A program made the translations under genes and the position numbers. The notes under the pieces are model-generated. The model saw only the letters and a list, made by a program, of their open reading frames with translations, was not told where the DNA came from and searched no databases. Shown here in pieces: positions 21,171-33,640 of a stretch of DNA of 64,000 nucleotides. Origin of the DNA: Centrapalus pauciflorus. Its lineage: Eukaryota; Streptophyta; Magnoliopsida; Asterales; Asteraceae. Positions within the stretch are counted from its first letter, which is position 1. Each line of letters opens with the position of its first letter. Where the stretch lies: NCBI GenBank assembly GCA_020465985.1, contig JAANYP010002952.1, positions 101,001 to 165,000 on the forward strand. Direction: 5' to 3'.

Positions 21171-23178
21171 TGATACGAAAATAACAGTCTTAAATTTATA
21201 AACTCTAATCCGACCAATTCGACCGATAAAATCTAGGGCAAGTTTACCCGATCGTATAGCAATAAATTGGTAAGACCAAGATTGTCTCCACAGGGGACGG
21301 AAAATGCAATTTATACCAATTAAAATTATTTTATCAAAAATAAAATGGACAAAATGCAAACGAGTAAAAGGGGAGTTATGTTTTCAGATTGTTTTGGATA
21401 CCGTTGACACGACAAAGTAAACAAAACTATTTAAACTAAAATGACAATTAATAGTAAACTAGTTTATTACCCGCGTATTACGCGGATATTTTTAATAGAT
21501 ATTAAATATAATAAATAAAAAGAGAAAGATATAAAAATTATTTTTTTAATCAAAAGTATATAAAGTGATATTATTATTTATTATGACCTATTAATTTTGT
21601 ATATTTCTAAATATATATAAAGAATAATTATTTTTATATATATTTTTTTTAAACATTTATTATATTATCTTATAATTAATAAGTTAGTAGATTATTAGAT
21701 TTTGTTTGATTTGATTTGATTTGAATTGAATTTAAAAGTGGATTAGATATTTAATTAATAAGTTAGTAGAGTATTAGATTTTGTTTGATTTGATTTGATT
21801 TGAATTTAAAAGTGGATTATATTATATATGGATAGATTTGATTTAAATTTCTTTATTCTTTTTAAAATCTATAACTGCCACGTGTCAATTCATGGTGACG
21901 ACACGTGACTTCACCAGAATGAGTATAGTTACTCTTTTAATAGTATAGATAGATAACGAAAATTTGGATCGACTGTGAAGTAACTAACTATGAGAATAGA
22001 ATCAAATAACTAAAATGTATTAATCAATGAATCACTCCCCCTGGATTTGGTTCGTTCTAAAAGTGCAATTAAATGATAGAGAGGTGGTGCTTCAGGATTC
22101 CAATGTACTGCGTCCAAGATCAGAACGAGCTTGCCGGCGGACCACTGCCGTCCCATTCTTGAGTGAGCTAATCTAAGGATTTTCGAGCTAATATAGACCA
22201 TCAACTCTATTAATCTGATTATAACCTAATCTCTTCAAAACACGCTAAATCTCGTTATTGGTGAAATGAACTCAAACTTTTATCTGGGTTACTAGAGAAG
22301 CAGTTTCAATTATCATCATTTAAGAATAATTGTCTATTCTAACTGCATGCAACCGTCATAATTTTAGAACAAGCAAACAGTCATATAAAACCAATACACG
22401 CGCAAGTCATAATTTCAGACATGGCAAATGTAATGGCACACCACTCAATAATTATTAAGATAAATAATTCAATGTTCACGACTAGGCATAAACAAATCTC
22501 AACCAATAATAAAGACGAAACCTAAATCTAGGGTTCGTTCATCAATGACAAATACAATAACCTTAGCCCATAATTAAATTAATAACTAACAATAATAAAT
22601 TAAATAAGAAAAGACTAAACATAATTGCTAGAAAAAAAACCAAAAACATAATTGCTAATGCTGATGTTTTGCTTATTACCTCCTGCGCACCAAATATCAC
22701 CAAGAAAAATAAACAGAAAAGCAATCACAAATGTTTTGTGCTTTCTTCCTTTAATAATATAAATCTTGAATGTTGTTTTTGCTGCTTTTCTTTTTTCTCC
22801 GTTCTCGTCCCCAAAACCAAAAACAAAAGAAATATATATATTCAATTCTTTCTAATCACGTCCGTGCAGCTCATTTAAATAAAATAAAATAAATCCATCC
22901 AAAACCCTAATGGACTAATAAAATAAATATGGACTTTGGCCCGTTGGGTATTGGACTTGGAGAGACTCAAATCTTGGACTTTTTTTGGATCTGCTTGCAT
23001 GCTCTCATATTTTTCACTTTAAGCCCAAATAATCATATTAGTTTCTTGTCTTGTACCCAATTAAACCTGCAGATAAAAATGACAAGTAAATGAACTTTTA
23101 GTGCCAAAACTTATATGTTTAAGACCATAAAATGAATGATATTGTTGAATAAATATATAAATAAATAAGACAATATCA
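21171..23178 (-). repeat. Probable 3' LTR of Athila-like element F, split by a Helitron
   Basis: Minus-strand start TGATATTGTC at 23178 follows a purine-rich tract (AAGTGTGGGAAG), and the end TTTTCGTATCA is at 21171. The end contains a CCCCTGTGGAGACAATC block followed by CTTACC...CGATCGGG, the kind of end typical of Athila/Tat LTRs. About 1.5 kb once the 491-bp Helitron is removed. No matching LTR lies on the other side of F in this window, so boundaries rest on termini and motifs only. Confidence 0.5.
21459..21949 (-). mobile_element. Non-autonomous Helitron
   Basis: Minus-strand 5' end TCTATACTATTAAAAGAG (from 21949) and 3' end with a hairpin CCGCGT-AAT-ACGCGG followed 12 bases later by CTAG (21459-21462). 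The element lies between host A and T, with no target duplication, as Helitrons do. 491 bp, AT-rich, no Rep/helicase coding. Inserted within the F 3' LTR. Confidence 0.88.
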
Positions 23179-24380
23179 AAACTTCCCACACTTAAATTTT
23201 ACTTGTCCTCAAGCAAATCATCTCAAAAGAAACACACTACAAGCAAACACAATCTAGACGCATACGAAGCTCAAACAGTTAAAAGGGACGCCTGCAAAAA
23301 TAACTCAACTTCAACAAACACACGATAACTTAGATTCATGCACATGCTTGTGTACTGATCCACTCTAACTTTTTACTGCCTCCAACAGAATTCAAAACTC
23401 ACTTGACTAAACCCATCTGACCTACAAATCACTCATCCTTGCATGTTGTATTGAACTTTTCCCTTCAAACTTTCTGACTCAAGGCTTATTGATGATTTCT
23501 CAACACCATTTTTTTTATTCAAGAAACCTATGACTTTCGATGGATCCCATGTAACGAACTTTCTACTTGACTGATCCCAAACCAGATGGTTTTAGGTGAT
23601 CAGGTGTAGAACACCCCCTCGAAGTTTACTCGTTCGAGAACCAAAGGCCACATTTAGTTACTTAATCACTTTTTTTTCTTTTTTCAATTTTTTTTTAAAT
23701 CAATCTCAACATCTTTTGTCAGAATTCAGCTGTTTGTAATTTAAGATGGTATCTCAGGATACCAACTCGCTGACAATAAACCCATGGCTTAACATAACAT
23801 GCAAGACCGTTTGCAATTTCCAGGCCATTAGAGCTCACAGTGATCAAGAAAATAATTAAAAATCAGCAAAAAGCCACAAACATTGCAACATTAAAGCTAA
23901 GCTAACCGATGATGTTAAAGACAAATGTTTTTCACAGACAAACTCTTACTTATTTATGCACCACTATGCAAATGAAGTGTATGAACTTGCTAAAATAAAA
24001 GAGACTAAAGTGCACAGAGATGATAACTAACAGGACAAACAATGGTTTTAAAGTATTTAACCCCTTCCCACACTTAAAATTTTGCATTGTCCCCAATGCA
24101 ATCACAGATAGAGCACGGATATATGGAAAGAACAGGGAGAGTAAAGGAACAATACTCCCTTGGGGCTAGCAGCAATAACGTGATACAATGGCAGTAGATG
24201 TCAAATCACAGCAGCAAGCATCAATAACTAAAAAAGCACACATGACAACGAAAAACATAAAACCTGTAAAAACAGAAGCAACACACATTAGACTAAACAC
24301 GCAAATAAAATCAAAAATATGTAAGACAACAATAACTAAAGTAAAACTTAAAGAAACAGAGATTCGGGTTGCCTCCCGAG
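23179..24380 (-). other. 3' untranslated region of Athila-like element F
   Basis: No ORF. Minus strand carries two copies of a TTTAAGTGTGGGAAG motif (near 23190 and 24070), the second preceded by GCATTGGGGACAATGC. Related TTAAGTGTGGGG signatures are familiar from the 3' regions of plant Athila/Tat/Ogre elements. T-run at 23668-23697. Confidence 0.5.
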
Positions 24381-25460
24381 AGCGCCTTGTTTATTTACGA
24401 GTCCTGAGCTCGACTTGTCCCTAAACTTAATTATTTGGGGAAGGTGTTCATGACCTCCTCTTGTTCGGGTCCTTCTGCCTCATTGGATAACTTCAAACGA
24501 TGACCGTTAACACGAAAGAGCCACTGTCAGACTGGAGATCAACGAAACCAGATTAGGAAGCTTTAATGACTATATATGGACCAGTCCAGCACGATTTCAG
24601 CTTACCCGGAGTGAGTTTCAAACGAGATTTAAATAATAGAACTTTGTCCTTGGTCTGAACTCCTTGAGACAGTGTTCAGACGACTATCATGCAACACTTT
24701 TAATCTCTCCTTATATAATCGTGAGTTATCATAGGCTTGGAGCCTCAACTCGTCTAACTCGTTCAACTGGAGAAACATTTGTTTTCCTGCCTCATGATAA
24801 TCGAGATGTGCATTTTTCAAGGCCCAAAATGTCTTGTGCTCGATTTCAAGAGGAAGATGACATGCCTTGCCATAAACCATTCGAAACGGTGTCGTGCTAG
24901 TAGGAGTTTTGTAGGCAGTACGGAATGCCCACAACGCATCTTCAAGCTTGTCGGACCACAATTTGGGGTTGTAGCCAACAGTGCGCTCGAGAATACGTGT
25001 TCTCGACTTGCCCACTCGTTTGCGAGTAATATGGCGTCGAGAACCTGTGATTCACTGCATAGCATTTCAGGACTTTCTCCAACTGCTGATTACGAAAAAT
25101 GTGATCCGCGATCACTAATCAGCGCCTTAGGATAACCGAATCGAGAGAATAGGCTTTTAAGAAAATTCACAACTACTCGGGCATCATTGGTTGGGAGGGC
25201 TTTTGCCTCAGCCCATTTCGAAAGATAATCTACAGCCACGAGTATGTATTTGTTATTACGGGATGTCGAGAAAGGACCCATGAAGTCGATGCCCAATACA
25301 TCAAAGATTTCGCAAATCTAAATTCCTTGTTGGGGCATCTCATCTCTTTTCGAAATATTGCCTGTATGCTGACAAGAATCACAGATCTTAACCATGGAAT
25401 GAACATTTCTGAAGAGAGTAGGTCAATAGAAACCACAATCTAAGACCTTTTTCGCAGTGT
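24381..25460 (-). pseudogene. pol: Athila-like integrase, degraded (element F)
   Basis: Minus strand. Integrase core [45 protein letters not shown] (25090-25296). C-terminal half VGYNPKLWSDKLEDALWAFR, RMVYGKACHLPLEIEHKTFW (24629-25015). A GPY/F-like tail (LTPGKLKSCWTGPY; VNGHRL region) down to about 24420. The GCGCT...GGGAGGCAACCCG block at about 24365-24390 is the familiar sequence after pol in these elements. Several frame changes and stops. Confidence 0.85.
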
Positions 25461-27110
25461 AGTTTGCCCAAAGTGTCCTCCAGTCGGTCCTTGATGGCAT
25501 TCATTCAAAATTTGTCTGGCATCAGTACCAGACACACAACGGCGCATCACATAGTCGGCACCTAAACGGAAGAGATATGGTGGTTACCAATGATAGAAAT
25601 CACTCAAAAGCTTTCGCATCTGCTGGTATGTCAACCCTTTTTCTATGATACCTGCTGCAAGGTAGTTTGCTATGCTAGGAAAACATGGGTCATCGTCCTC
25701 ATGGGACTCGATCATCTATAAGAACTCATCAGGGAATGTGTCCTTGATGGTAGACTCCATAAGCTCCTTGAGATTTGGGTTCTCGAGTCGAGAGAGATGA
25801 TCAGCAGCTAGGGTTTCTGCACCCTTTTTGTCGCGGATCTCAATGTCGAATTCCTGTAAGAGTAAGATCCAACGAATTAGTCTCGGTTTTGCATCTTGCT
25901 TGGCGAACAGATATTTGAGGGTAGAATGGTCAGTATAGACTATAGTCTTTGAAAGCACCAAGTATTGACGAAACTTATCGAATGCAAAAACTACCGCTAA
26001 GAGCTCTTTTTTGGTGGTAGTGTAATGTCCCTGGGCCGCGGTCAGAGTGCGACTCGCATAGTAGATAAGCTGAAAATGATTATTCTCTCTTTGGCCCAGG
26101 ACAGCTCCTAGCGCGTATAGCATCACACATGAGCTCGAATGGTGAGGACCAATCTGGTGGTATCATGATTGGCGCATGTGTCAGATAATACTTCAGAAGA
26201 TCATGTGCCTTCATACACTCTGATGAGAATATGAATGGCACGTCCTTCTCGAGAAGTTGGGTGATAGGCCGGGCGATCTTAGAAAAGTCTTTGATAAAGC
26301 ACCTATAGAACCCGACATGACCCAAAAAACTACAAACTGCTTTGACATTCGTGGGTGGAGGGAGTTTGGAAATCACGTCAACCTTCGATTTATCGACCTC
26401 CGTTCCCACACTTGAGATTTTATGGCCGAGAACTACGCCTTCTCGGACCATAAAGTGGCATTTCTCCCAATTCAACCCGAGGTGAGACTCCTCGCATCTA
26501 GTTAGGATACGCTCAAGGTTCAAGAGACATGAATCGAAGGAATTACTGAATACTGAAAAGTCGTCCATGAAAACCTCCATGCAATCCTCGATCATGTCAT
26601 GGAAGATGGCTGTCATACAACGCTAGAAAGTGGCCGGAGCGTTGCAGAGACTAAAAGGCCTTCGCCTGTAAGCAAAAGTCTCGAAAGAACAGGTGAAGGT
26701 GGCCTTCTCCTGATCCTTTGGGTCGATAGGAATCTGAAAGTAGCTAGAGAAACCATCAAGGAAGCAGTAGCACTCGTTCCCTGCTAGTCTCTCTAGCATC
26801 TGGTCAACGAAGGGAAAGGGAAAGTGGTCCTTTCGGGTAGCATCATTAAGTTTCCGATAATATATGCATACCCTCCAGCCAGTGACCACACGAGTAGGGA
26901 CGAGTTCGTCTTTCTCGTTTCGAACAACAATGGTGCCTCCCTTTTTAGGAACCACCGGAACAGGGCTGACCCATGGGTTGTCAGATATAGGGTATATAAT
27001 CCCTGCATCGAGGAGTTTGATGACCTCCTTCTTGACCACTTCGGTCATATTAGGGTTCAGCCGCCTTTGTCTCTGCACACATGACATATAGTTATCCTCC
27101 ATGAGAATCT
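25461..27110 (-). pseudogene. pol: Athila-like reverse transcriptase and RNase H, degraded (element F)
   Basis: Minus strand. RT N-terminus LDAGIIYPISDNPWVSPV, VPKKGG and YRKLNDATRKDHFPFPFVDQ; then FLDGFSSYFQIPIDPKDQEK and a catalytic FMDDFSVFSN (26080-26616); then the connection [20 protein letters not shown]. RNase H follows with [33 protein letters not shown] (25716-26126). Adjacent blocks are in three different frames, so it is not translatable. FDGFSGY is the usual form of the motif seen here as LDGFSSY. Confidence 0.88.
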
Positions 27111-28405
27111 TATCTGTACAGTAGGAAGAAATGATCCCTGGAATGTCAGCAGTCTTCTAGGCGATTCCCCGCTTATGGGCTTTGAGAAGATGAATCAATC
27201 TGTCTTTCTCATCAGGGGAGGTAGTAGAAGAAATGATGACAGGGAGAAACTGTCAGAACGCATACTCAAGATGATCGGGAAGAGGTTTAAGCTCAAGAGT
27301 AGGTAGTTCTTCAAGAGATGTCTTAATACGGATCTTCTCATTAAATTGCGAGTGGCTCAACTTCTCCATCGGTCTCTTGGGCGTCAACGACGTCTGCGCA
27401 TAGGAAATCTTCGAGATTTCGAATGACCACATCAGGATCAATCGTGCACGCCTCATTACTCATCAAGGACAGAAGCTGATCCAGCTCAGAATCCAGGCAA
27501 TCATCTATAACATCAATAGATAAACACGAATCATTTGTCGTGTGTGCATGTGTCATTGCCTTATCTATGGAGAATGTGATTCTGTCATCAGCAATACCTA
27601 GGTTGAGTTGTCTCTTAGATACGTGAACTGTGGCGTCAGCAGTGTTAAGGAATGGTCGTCTTCTATCTTCTTTCATTTCTAGAATGACGAAGTCGGCAGG
27701 AAAGACGAACCTATCTACCTTAACTGGGACATTCTCCGCTATGCCTAAAGGCTACTTAAAGTTACGGTTGCAAGCTGAAGGCACATCCTGGTCTGCTTAA
27801 GTTCACCTAGGTCTAGCTTAGAGTATAAGATGAGTGGCATGAGATTAATTCTAGCACCTAGATCATCTAATGCATTACATACAGTATTAGATTCAAGAAA
27901 GCAAGGGATAATGAAATCCCTAGATCTCTAAGCTTAGAAGGCATGTCCTTCATCTGTAGAATGGCTGAATACTGCTCACCAAGTTTCAGAAACTTCCCGT
28001 AGTTAGGCATACCTGCAATGACATCAACAAGAAGCACGCTAATCCTAATTTGATTCAATAAGTCAACAAACTTACCATATTGCTCTTGCATGCGTTCTTT
28101 CAATAGACGATTAGGATAAGAATATTTTGGCTGGTAATCCCTGATGGGCGCTGGCTTTGGCTTTGATGGCTTAGCGACTGGTGGTGGCGTCTCCTTCTCC
28201 ACTGAATCAGCTGTAGGTGTTTCCGTTTGGCTAGGTTTCTCTGTGCTATCCTCGTCATCTGAAGTCCAATCTTGCACAATACCGGAGCTGTCAAAATGTG
28301 ATGTATCCATTACTCCGACTACCTTACCTGAGCCAGTGGTAATCGCCTTAACATGCTCATTGTGATTCTGATTCACGTTGGGGTTATATTGGGTATTGCT
28401 GACGA
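27111..28405 (-). pseudogene. gag-pro: Athila-like Gag C-terminus and protease region, degraded (element F)
   Basis: Minus strand from about 28405. It opens inside Gag with KAITTGSGKVV, equivalent to the conserved AITTRSGK-type motif between Gag and protease of Athila/Tat elements, then a Pro/Thr-rich linker, KYSYPNRLLKERMQEQYGKF, MPNYGKFLK and a protease signature DLGARINLMPL (about 27830-27870). The N-terminal two thirds of Gag is missing: at 28406 the sequence changes to the LTR of another element. Acidic tail 27341-27676. Confidence 0.8.
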
Positions 28406-28413
28406 GCCTTCGT

Positions 28414-29462
28414 TGTGACCCGCAGAATTAATCCTTAAATCCACTATTTAGCTAGAGAAGTAAGGGTCAAATCCACAGGGAGTGTGGTCGTAATCAGGAT
28501 TAGGTTATTAGCCTTATAAGTTTATTGAAAGCATTTAAATTGTGAATTTGTGGATTTGAATGATTTGTTTAGAGTAATGATTTGCTATCACTTGGTAACT
28601 AAATTTTATGACGAAGTAACTAACGAAGAAGATAAACAATCAAGAGACGAATAACCATTCATGGGATCACCACGGCATAAGTATTACTCACTATAATTTC
28701 ATGCAACGATCACATAGACATAATTAATGCGCGACTAAATTAATCAAACGTGTTTTAACCAATAACTCTCGGCATAGCGTATGCTACATTAATACTCGTC
28801 TTAATTCCTAAGCTAATGGACTCGACACGAATAATAACACCACGATAAACTATCTTGCTTTTACCAATCGCAACACATAATCATAATCATAGCCAAATGT
28901 TTATCATTGCATACACATAATAGATCTCGCTTAATACGAATACAGCAAAACATAAGAATATAAAGAAGAGTAAACTTAGTCGTAGATCCTCCGCAAACAG
29001 CTAATGAGATTAGCCGCTCATCGTATGCTCATCACAATCATAGATCTGAGCCATTGGGTAGCTAGCGAATCACTGTCTTCGTTCTCGTATCACAGATCCA
29101 CTCCGGCAGGGCTTCGACACACTTTCACACACGTCGGGACTCTCTCCAAAGCTGCCCCTCGACTTGTATTTATAGGGAGGTCGAGATTAGGGTTCCACAG
29201 GCTGTAAAACGCGTTTTTGCGCCGCACTAGCGCTGGCATGTGCTGGAACGCATCTGGACAGTTGGGACTCTATGTGGAGCGCAGGATGGTGCAGGCATGT
29301 GCCCCCCTCAGCTCGATTTGCTCTGAATTCTCTCGGATTGCTTCTTTTTAACATCTTGGCCCTGAAATACAAACTTGGAGTAATAATATGGATTTTATGA
29401 AGTATCGGTGCTTAAAATGATCATAATATGACTTAGAAACCATATAAAATATAGACTTATCA
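28414..29462 (-). repeat. Athila-type LTR (element G)
   Basis: Minus strand starts TGATAAGTCTAT at 29462 after a purine-rich GGGAAGAT tract and ends GCGGGTCACA at 28414 (1049 bp). TATA box CTATAAATACAAG near 29175 (minus). The end contains CTCCCTGTGGATTTGACCC, comparable with the CCCCTGTGGAGACAATC block of the F LTR. Related to 20575-21170. It sits directly against truncated Gag of F, so F and G are not one simple element. Confidence 0.6.
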
Positions 29463-30334
29463 AATCTTCCCAAATTAACTCTTGGTCGTCCCTTAACAAG
29501 CTTTTGAATCAGAACTAACTATGTAACGAGCATGTAACGGAAGTGACTCTAGGAATTTTATGTTAAGCTAGCCTTTGCACTAATGCATTAAAATTCTTAA
29601 CATGTAAATTAAAGACGTTTTCAGTTAAAATATACTTCTCTTAGAATTTATATAATGTATCTCACTTTTGAAAATACCCTTTTAGCTCAAGGTTACGATA
29701 CTTAAAACATGTGGGTCTTCCGACCATCTTTTTCCTCTTTGCATGTTTACGACAAATTTTCTTTTTAACACCATGCTTCCATTTATATTCTTTTCACTAG
29801 ATTAGCTAGATGGTTCATGTAACGAGATCTCAGTCAACCGCTCCCAAACAAATGGTTTTAGGGGATTAGGCATGATTGGTACCCCTACGGACTTAGTTTC
29901 CGAACCATCTAGACTACAATTAACTTACTTTTGAGGCTAAACCATGATTAAGTTCTCCCCCTTATTGCATGGGTTTCCAAAATCTTTTGACATTACCTAT
30001 ATTTAGGCCCAAATACATTTTAACGTACTTGAATTCATTTTACATGGCAAAAGTTTTAATTATTACTACGACTCTTTTCTTAATTATAGAATATCCTGTC
30101 AACACTAGCCAATTCTCTCGCACATGTATTTTCTAAGTATCATCATGTTCAAGGGCCTGATCGGCAAACAAGACTCGATTGGAGAAGAAATGACAGACTA
30201 TATAAACATTAAAAACTCTAAAAAGGACTCGGCTAAAAACTAAAAATAAATGAAAATTACGATAAAGAAATTAAATGCATAATAAAATAAAATAAAAGAC
30301 AGAAAAGTAAAGAATAAGGAAGGATAGTACCCGA
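29463..30334 (-). other. 3' untranslated region of element G
   Basis: No ORF. Lies between the accessory ORF and the LTR, and ends in the purine tract beside the LTR (29463-29475). Confidence 0.45.
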
Positions 30335-31330
30335 TCATTCAAATGGAGGATGTGGCGGAGGAGGACCGAAAACGCTGTTGAAGAAGTCGGTATACGGGTT
30401 CTGGCCATAGGTGAACTGTGCAGTCGGCGGAACCAAGTGAGGAGGCATCGGGTCCGGGAGGTCCTGCCTGCCATGCGCCGGATAGCGCTGATAAGTATCT
30501 ACGGCAGGGTTATAGGCCTGGTAGTCGGGCATCGTGTAATCCTCATAAGACTGATATGGCATACCGGCTACAGAGTCCTCGTGATGTCGGACTCCCTCCC
30601 AGTATGCCCAGTCATGGTGCTGGTAGTAGGCATTTTGGTATGCCAGGGCTCTATGCCCATCATGTAACTGATCTACCCGATCCGCTAAGTGATCGACCCT
30701 ATCATAAATATGGGTCATACGCCCATTCATCTCATCAAGTCTCTGGGTCACATCCTCTCGGAACTCACCCTGATATCCGCCTCATCATGCAGTCAAAATC
30801 AAAACTATTATTACCTTAACTGCGCGAGGTAGACGCACCTAGGTTCGGCTCAGCATGCCGAACTCCCGCCTTATTAGTGGCCTTCTCCTTTCTCTCTCTC
30901 TCTCTCTCCCCTCTCATCCTCAGTATAGTCCTCGATATACGACTCATTTGTCTCTCCGTCGAATATCTCGAACCCTTCATCAACTTCCCTAAAAATCAAT
31001 GTAGGGAACATGGCGGCCGTAATGAACGTCGCCGACATGGGGGATAGCAAGGAATCGGGCGAAAGTGAACCCGTCCTTTCAAGGAACTTGGAGATCAACC
31101 AAGCATGGGGGATGATCGTCCTCTCTCTCGTATCGTACATAGCTCATAAATCATTCATAATTGTCCACGCAAAGGACAGTCTAGGCCTACCCTTAAGAAG
31201 GGCGTGAAGGACTGTGATATCTCTATGCCTGACTTTGATCAGGTCGCTATCACGCGGCAAGATGTTGTTCACAGTGATCTTGTGAAGCACCTTACACCTC
31301 GGAGACAAAGCCTTTAGCTTAGTAGACTTT
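30335..31330 (-). pseudogene. Athila-associated accessory protein remnant (element G)
   Basis: Minus strand. From about 31330: KALSPRCKVLHKITVNNILP, RHRDITVLHALLKGRPRLSF, then an in-frame stop, then HAWLISKFLERTGSLSPDSL and an acidic Glu/Asp/Arg tract. After a frame change come MTQRLDEMNGRMTHIYDRVD (heptad-like coiled coil) and a Tyr/Pro/His-rich tail ending PPPPHPPFE at 30335. This architecture (LHALLKGRP... helix block, coiled coil, low-complexity tail) is common in proteins annotated in plants as retrotransposon ORF-1 or plant-transposon proteins. The frame break coincides with a TC microsatellite at about 30888-30910. Function unknown. Confidence 0.6.
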
Positions 31331-31740
31331 ATTCTTTAGTGTTGTTATTCCTAATACATTAAATCATTTTTTGCTGTTGTAGTCCACTCTCAAAATACAT
31401 CATGGATCATGGATGCTTGTTTGGATCATGGATGGATTAGACCTCGATGCATGCAACTAAAAGAAGGAAGCGAGGAATGAAATTTATGTGGATGTTTCTC
31501 GTTGGTTAAACATTTTTTTCGAATATGAACATTGGTTATAAATGATTTTTGTGGATGTTTACCGTTGGTTAAACACTTGTTTGGATCATTGGATGAGTTT
31601 GTAATGTTAACGTTTTATTATAATTTACGTATCTATTTTTAGTGACCGCTGGAAATAGATTAAAAATGTACTGTTTTAGCAGAATTTTGTTGATATTTAT
31701 GACCGCTGGAAATAGATTAAAAACGAAAATCATTTTTTTT
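31331..31740. other. Unassigned DNA with short direct repeats
   Basis: GACCGCTGGAAATAGATT occurs at about 31643 and 31702. TGGATGTTTCTCGTTGGTTAA and a near copy occur near 31489 and 31552. Could be the subterminal part of the CACTA element whose end follows. Confidence 0.4.
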
Positions 31741-31985
31741 TAAAAAAGTCAGATTTAACCCCGGTTCTTTATTAATAAACCGGGATCCATGTTACCTAAT
31801 ATTAAAAAATTGAAGACATTCAACCTCGGTTTATTAATAAAGAACCGGGGTCAAAAACTTTTAACCCCTGTAATAAAATCGGGGTCCATGACATGTATCA
31901 ACAACCCCATCATCTTCAACCCCGATTCAAAAATCGGAGTCTATTTGAAAAATAACCGGGATTAAATGACTTTTCTCTACTAGTG
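31741..31985 (+). mobile_element. One terminus of a CACTA (En/Spm-type) transposon
   Basis: The segment ends TTCTCTACTAGTG at 31985, the inverted form of CACTAGTAGAGAA, a typical CACTA terminus. Inside it lie several CCCCGGTT/CCGGGATT motifs, and two blocks (31757-31784 and 31822-31851) that are reverse complements of each other apart from a base or so, as subterminal repeats of CACTA elements often are. The other terminus was not found in the window. Confidence 0.7.
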
Positions 31986-32358
31986 TAGGTTTGTTAAAAA
32001 GTATCTGAATCTAAATATTTGAACCTAAAAATATGAAAAATTTTGGTAATTTGAAATTTCGGATACAAATTCTGATAGTGTTTCATTCAGATTTTCGGAT
32101 GTTACAGAATGCTGTAGATAATTCATTATTATGGCTATTCAAATCTTGTGTATCTCCCCTAACCTTTTAAATAATCAAACTCTTCGCTTTCTTTGTGTTG
32201 ATTATGTATTGATTGTAAGGGCTTAATAATAGTTGGCTTGTGTTATAATCCAAGATATCTTGAAATGAATCCTCTCTCTTATATCCCCAGTATGCCTATG
32301 ATTGAATAGTTTATGGTTTGATTCTTATATATAATATGTTATCAACACGAGGCTCTTT
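31986..32358 (+). repeat. Possible LTR of another copia element
   Basis: Ends in ATATAATATG followed by TTATCAACACGAGGCTCT, which resembles the primer-binding region found after LTRs of some plant copia elements (TTATCAGCACGAG). No partner LTR and no pol nearby. Element H is inserted 20 bases further on. Confidence 0.3.
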
Positions 32359-32363
32359 GAAGA

Positions 32364-32654
32364 TGTTGGGTACAATTAGAAATAGAGTTGAAAACAATAT
32401 TTTGTAATAGTTCAGGGGCTTTATTGTAAATACACAATAGTTGTAAATTGTGTATATACATATAGTTCACTTGACAGAATAATATAAAGATATAGCAGTA
32501 CACGGATCTAGAGAAAAAGTGAAGTTTGCTTTCCAAAAAAGTCAAAAACCCAATGTAATATTTTCTCTCTAATCATTCAATATATTATGATTGATGTTAA
32601 TTGTTCATATGATTGTTAATGTTGATATGATTCGTATGAAATATTGAATTAACA
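32364..32654 (+). repeat. 5' LTR of element H
   Basis: Starts TGTTGGGTAC and ends GAATTAACA, preceded by the GAAGA target duplication. Confidence 0.92.
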
Positions 32655-32656
32655 AT

Positions 32657-32669
32657 TGGTATCAGAGCC
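32657..32669 (+). promoter_or_regulatory. Primer-binding site of element H
   Basis: TGGTATCAGAGCC, complementary to initiator-Met tRNA, two bases after the 5' LTR. Confidence 0.92.
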
Positions 32670-33099
32670 AAATATGGCTGAATTTGAGTGATTTTTGAAT
32701 TTGAATTTTGAAAAATTTTGAACACTGTTACATTCCATTTTTTTCAAAAATTAGAAAATCATCAAAGGGTTTTTATTGGGTGGATGATATGGATTGATAT
32801 TGTGATCGAAGGTGGAGTTTTTAAATTCGATTAGGATGATATAAGCCTCAAATCATATCTCCAAACACACAAATTTTAATTTTGATTTTTCTGAATTTTT
32901 GAAAAAGTTTGTGTTCTTGAGGTTTTTGGTCGATTTTTGATTTTAATCGAGAATTAGTCAAAGTGATTTCACAAAAGTTGTTTCTGCTATTAAAACGAAC
33001 CTTCGAAATCAATTTGAGGTCAATTCATGAATTTTTGTTGAAAAAGTTTGATTCTGAACTTGTTTTTGTTGAAAAATGATAAAACTCGGGTAATACTAC

Positions 33100-33640
33100 A
33101 TTCATAGCTTTAATCGAGTTTTACAAAGAAGTCATTCGAGTTGGATCAAGAGTTGATCGAGTTGTATAAAGAATTGATCGAGTTTGGTTCATTTGATATT
33201 CGAGTTGTATACTTCTTTGATCGAGTTGATCAAAGAGTTAATCGAGAAACTTCATGTTTCATTCGAGTTGATCAATGAGTTAATCGAGAAACTTCATGTT
33301 TCATTTGAGTTGATCAAAGGGTGAATCGAGAAACTTTATGTATCATTCAAGTTGATCACAGAGTAATTCGAGTTGGACTACAAGTTCATTCGAGTTTCAT
33401 TCACTATACATTCGAGTTGAATCATTGTTCATCCGAGTTTCATACTTGTTCATTCGAGTTTTATTCAACTCACATTCGAGTTGAATCAAGCTTATTCGAG
33501 TTTCATTCTCTTTCAATTGAGTTTGTTAGTGTTTTAATCGAGTTTTATACTTAACCATCCGAATTTAATCCTTTATCATTCGAGTTTCATTACTCTTCAT
33601 TCGAGTTGAGTCCTTATTCATTCGAGTTTCATCATTCATT
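33100..33640 (+). repeat. Array of ATTCGAGTT motifs in the leader of element H
   Basis: Roughly 25-30 copies of (A/T)TCGAGTT or close variants, every 12-30 bases, partly arranged as larger units (GATCAAAGAGTTAATCGAG near 33222, repeated near 33259 and 33311). Lies between primer-binding site and gag. Confidence 0.85.

Noticed and set aside
24188..24424. 78-codon plus-strand ORF
   Set aside because: Antisense to the 3' region of Athila element F; no domain.
33100..33640. CRISPR-like array
   Set aside because: Motifs are 8-9 bases, spacing irregular, and the setting is a plant retrotransposon leader.
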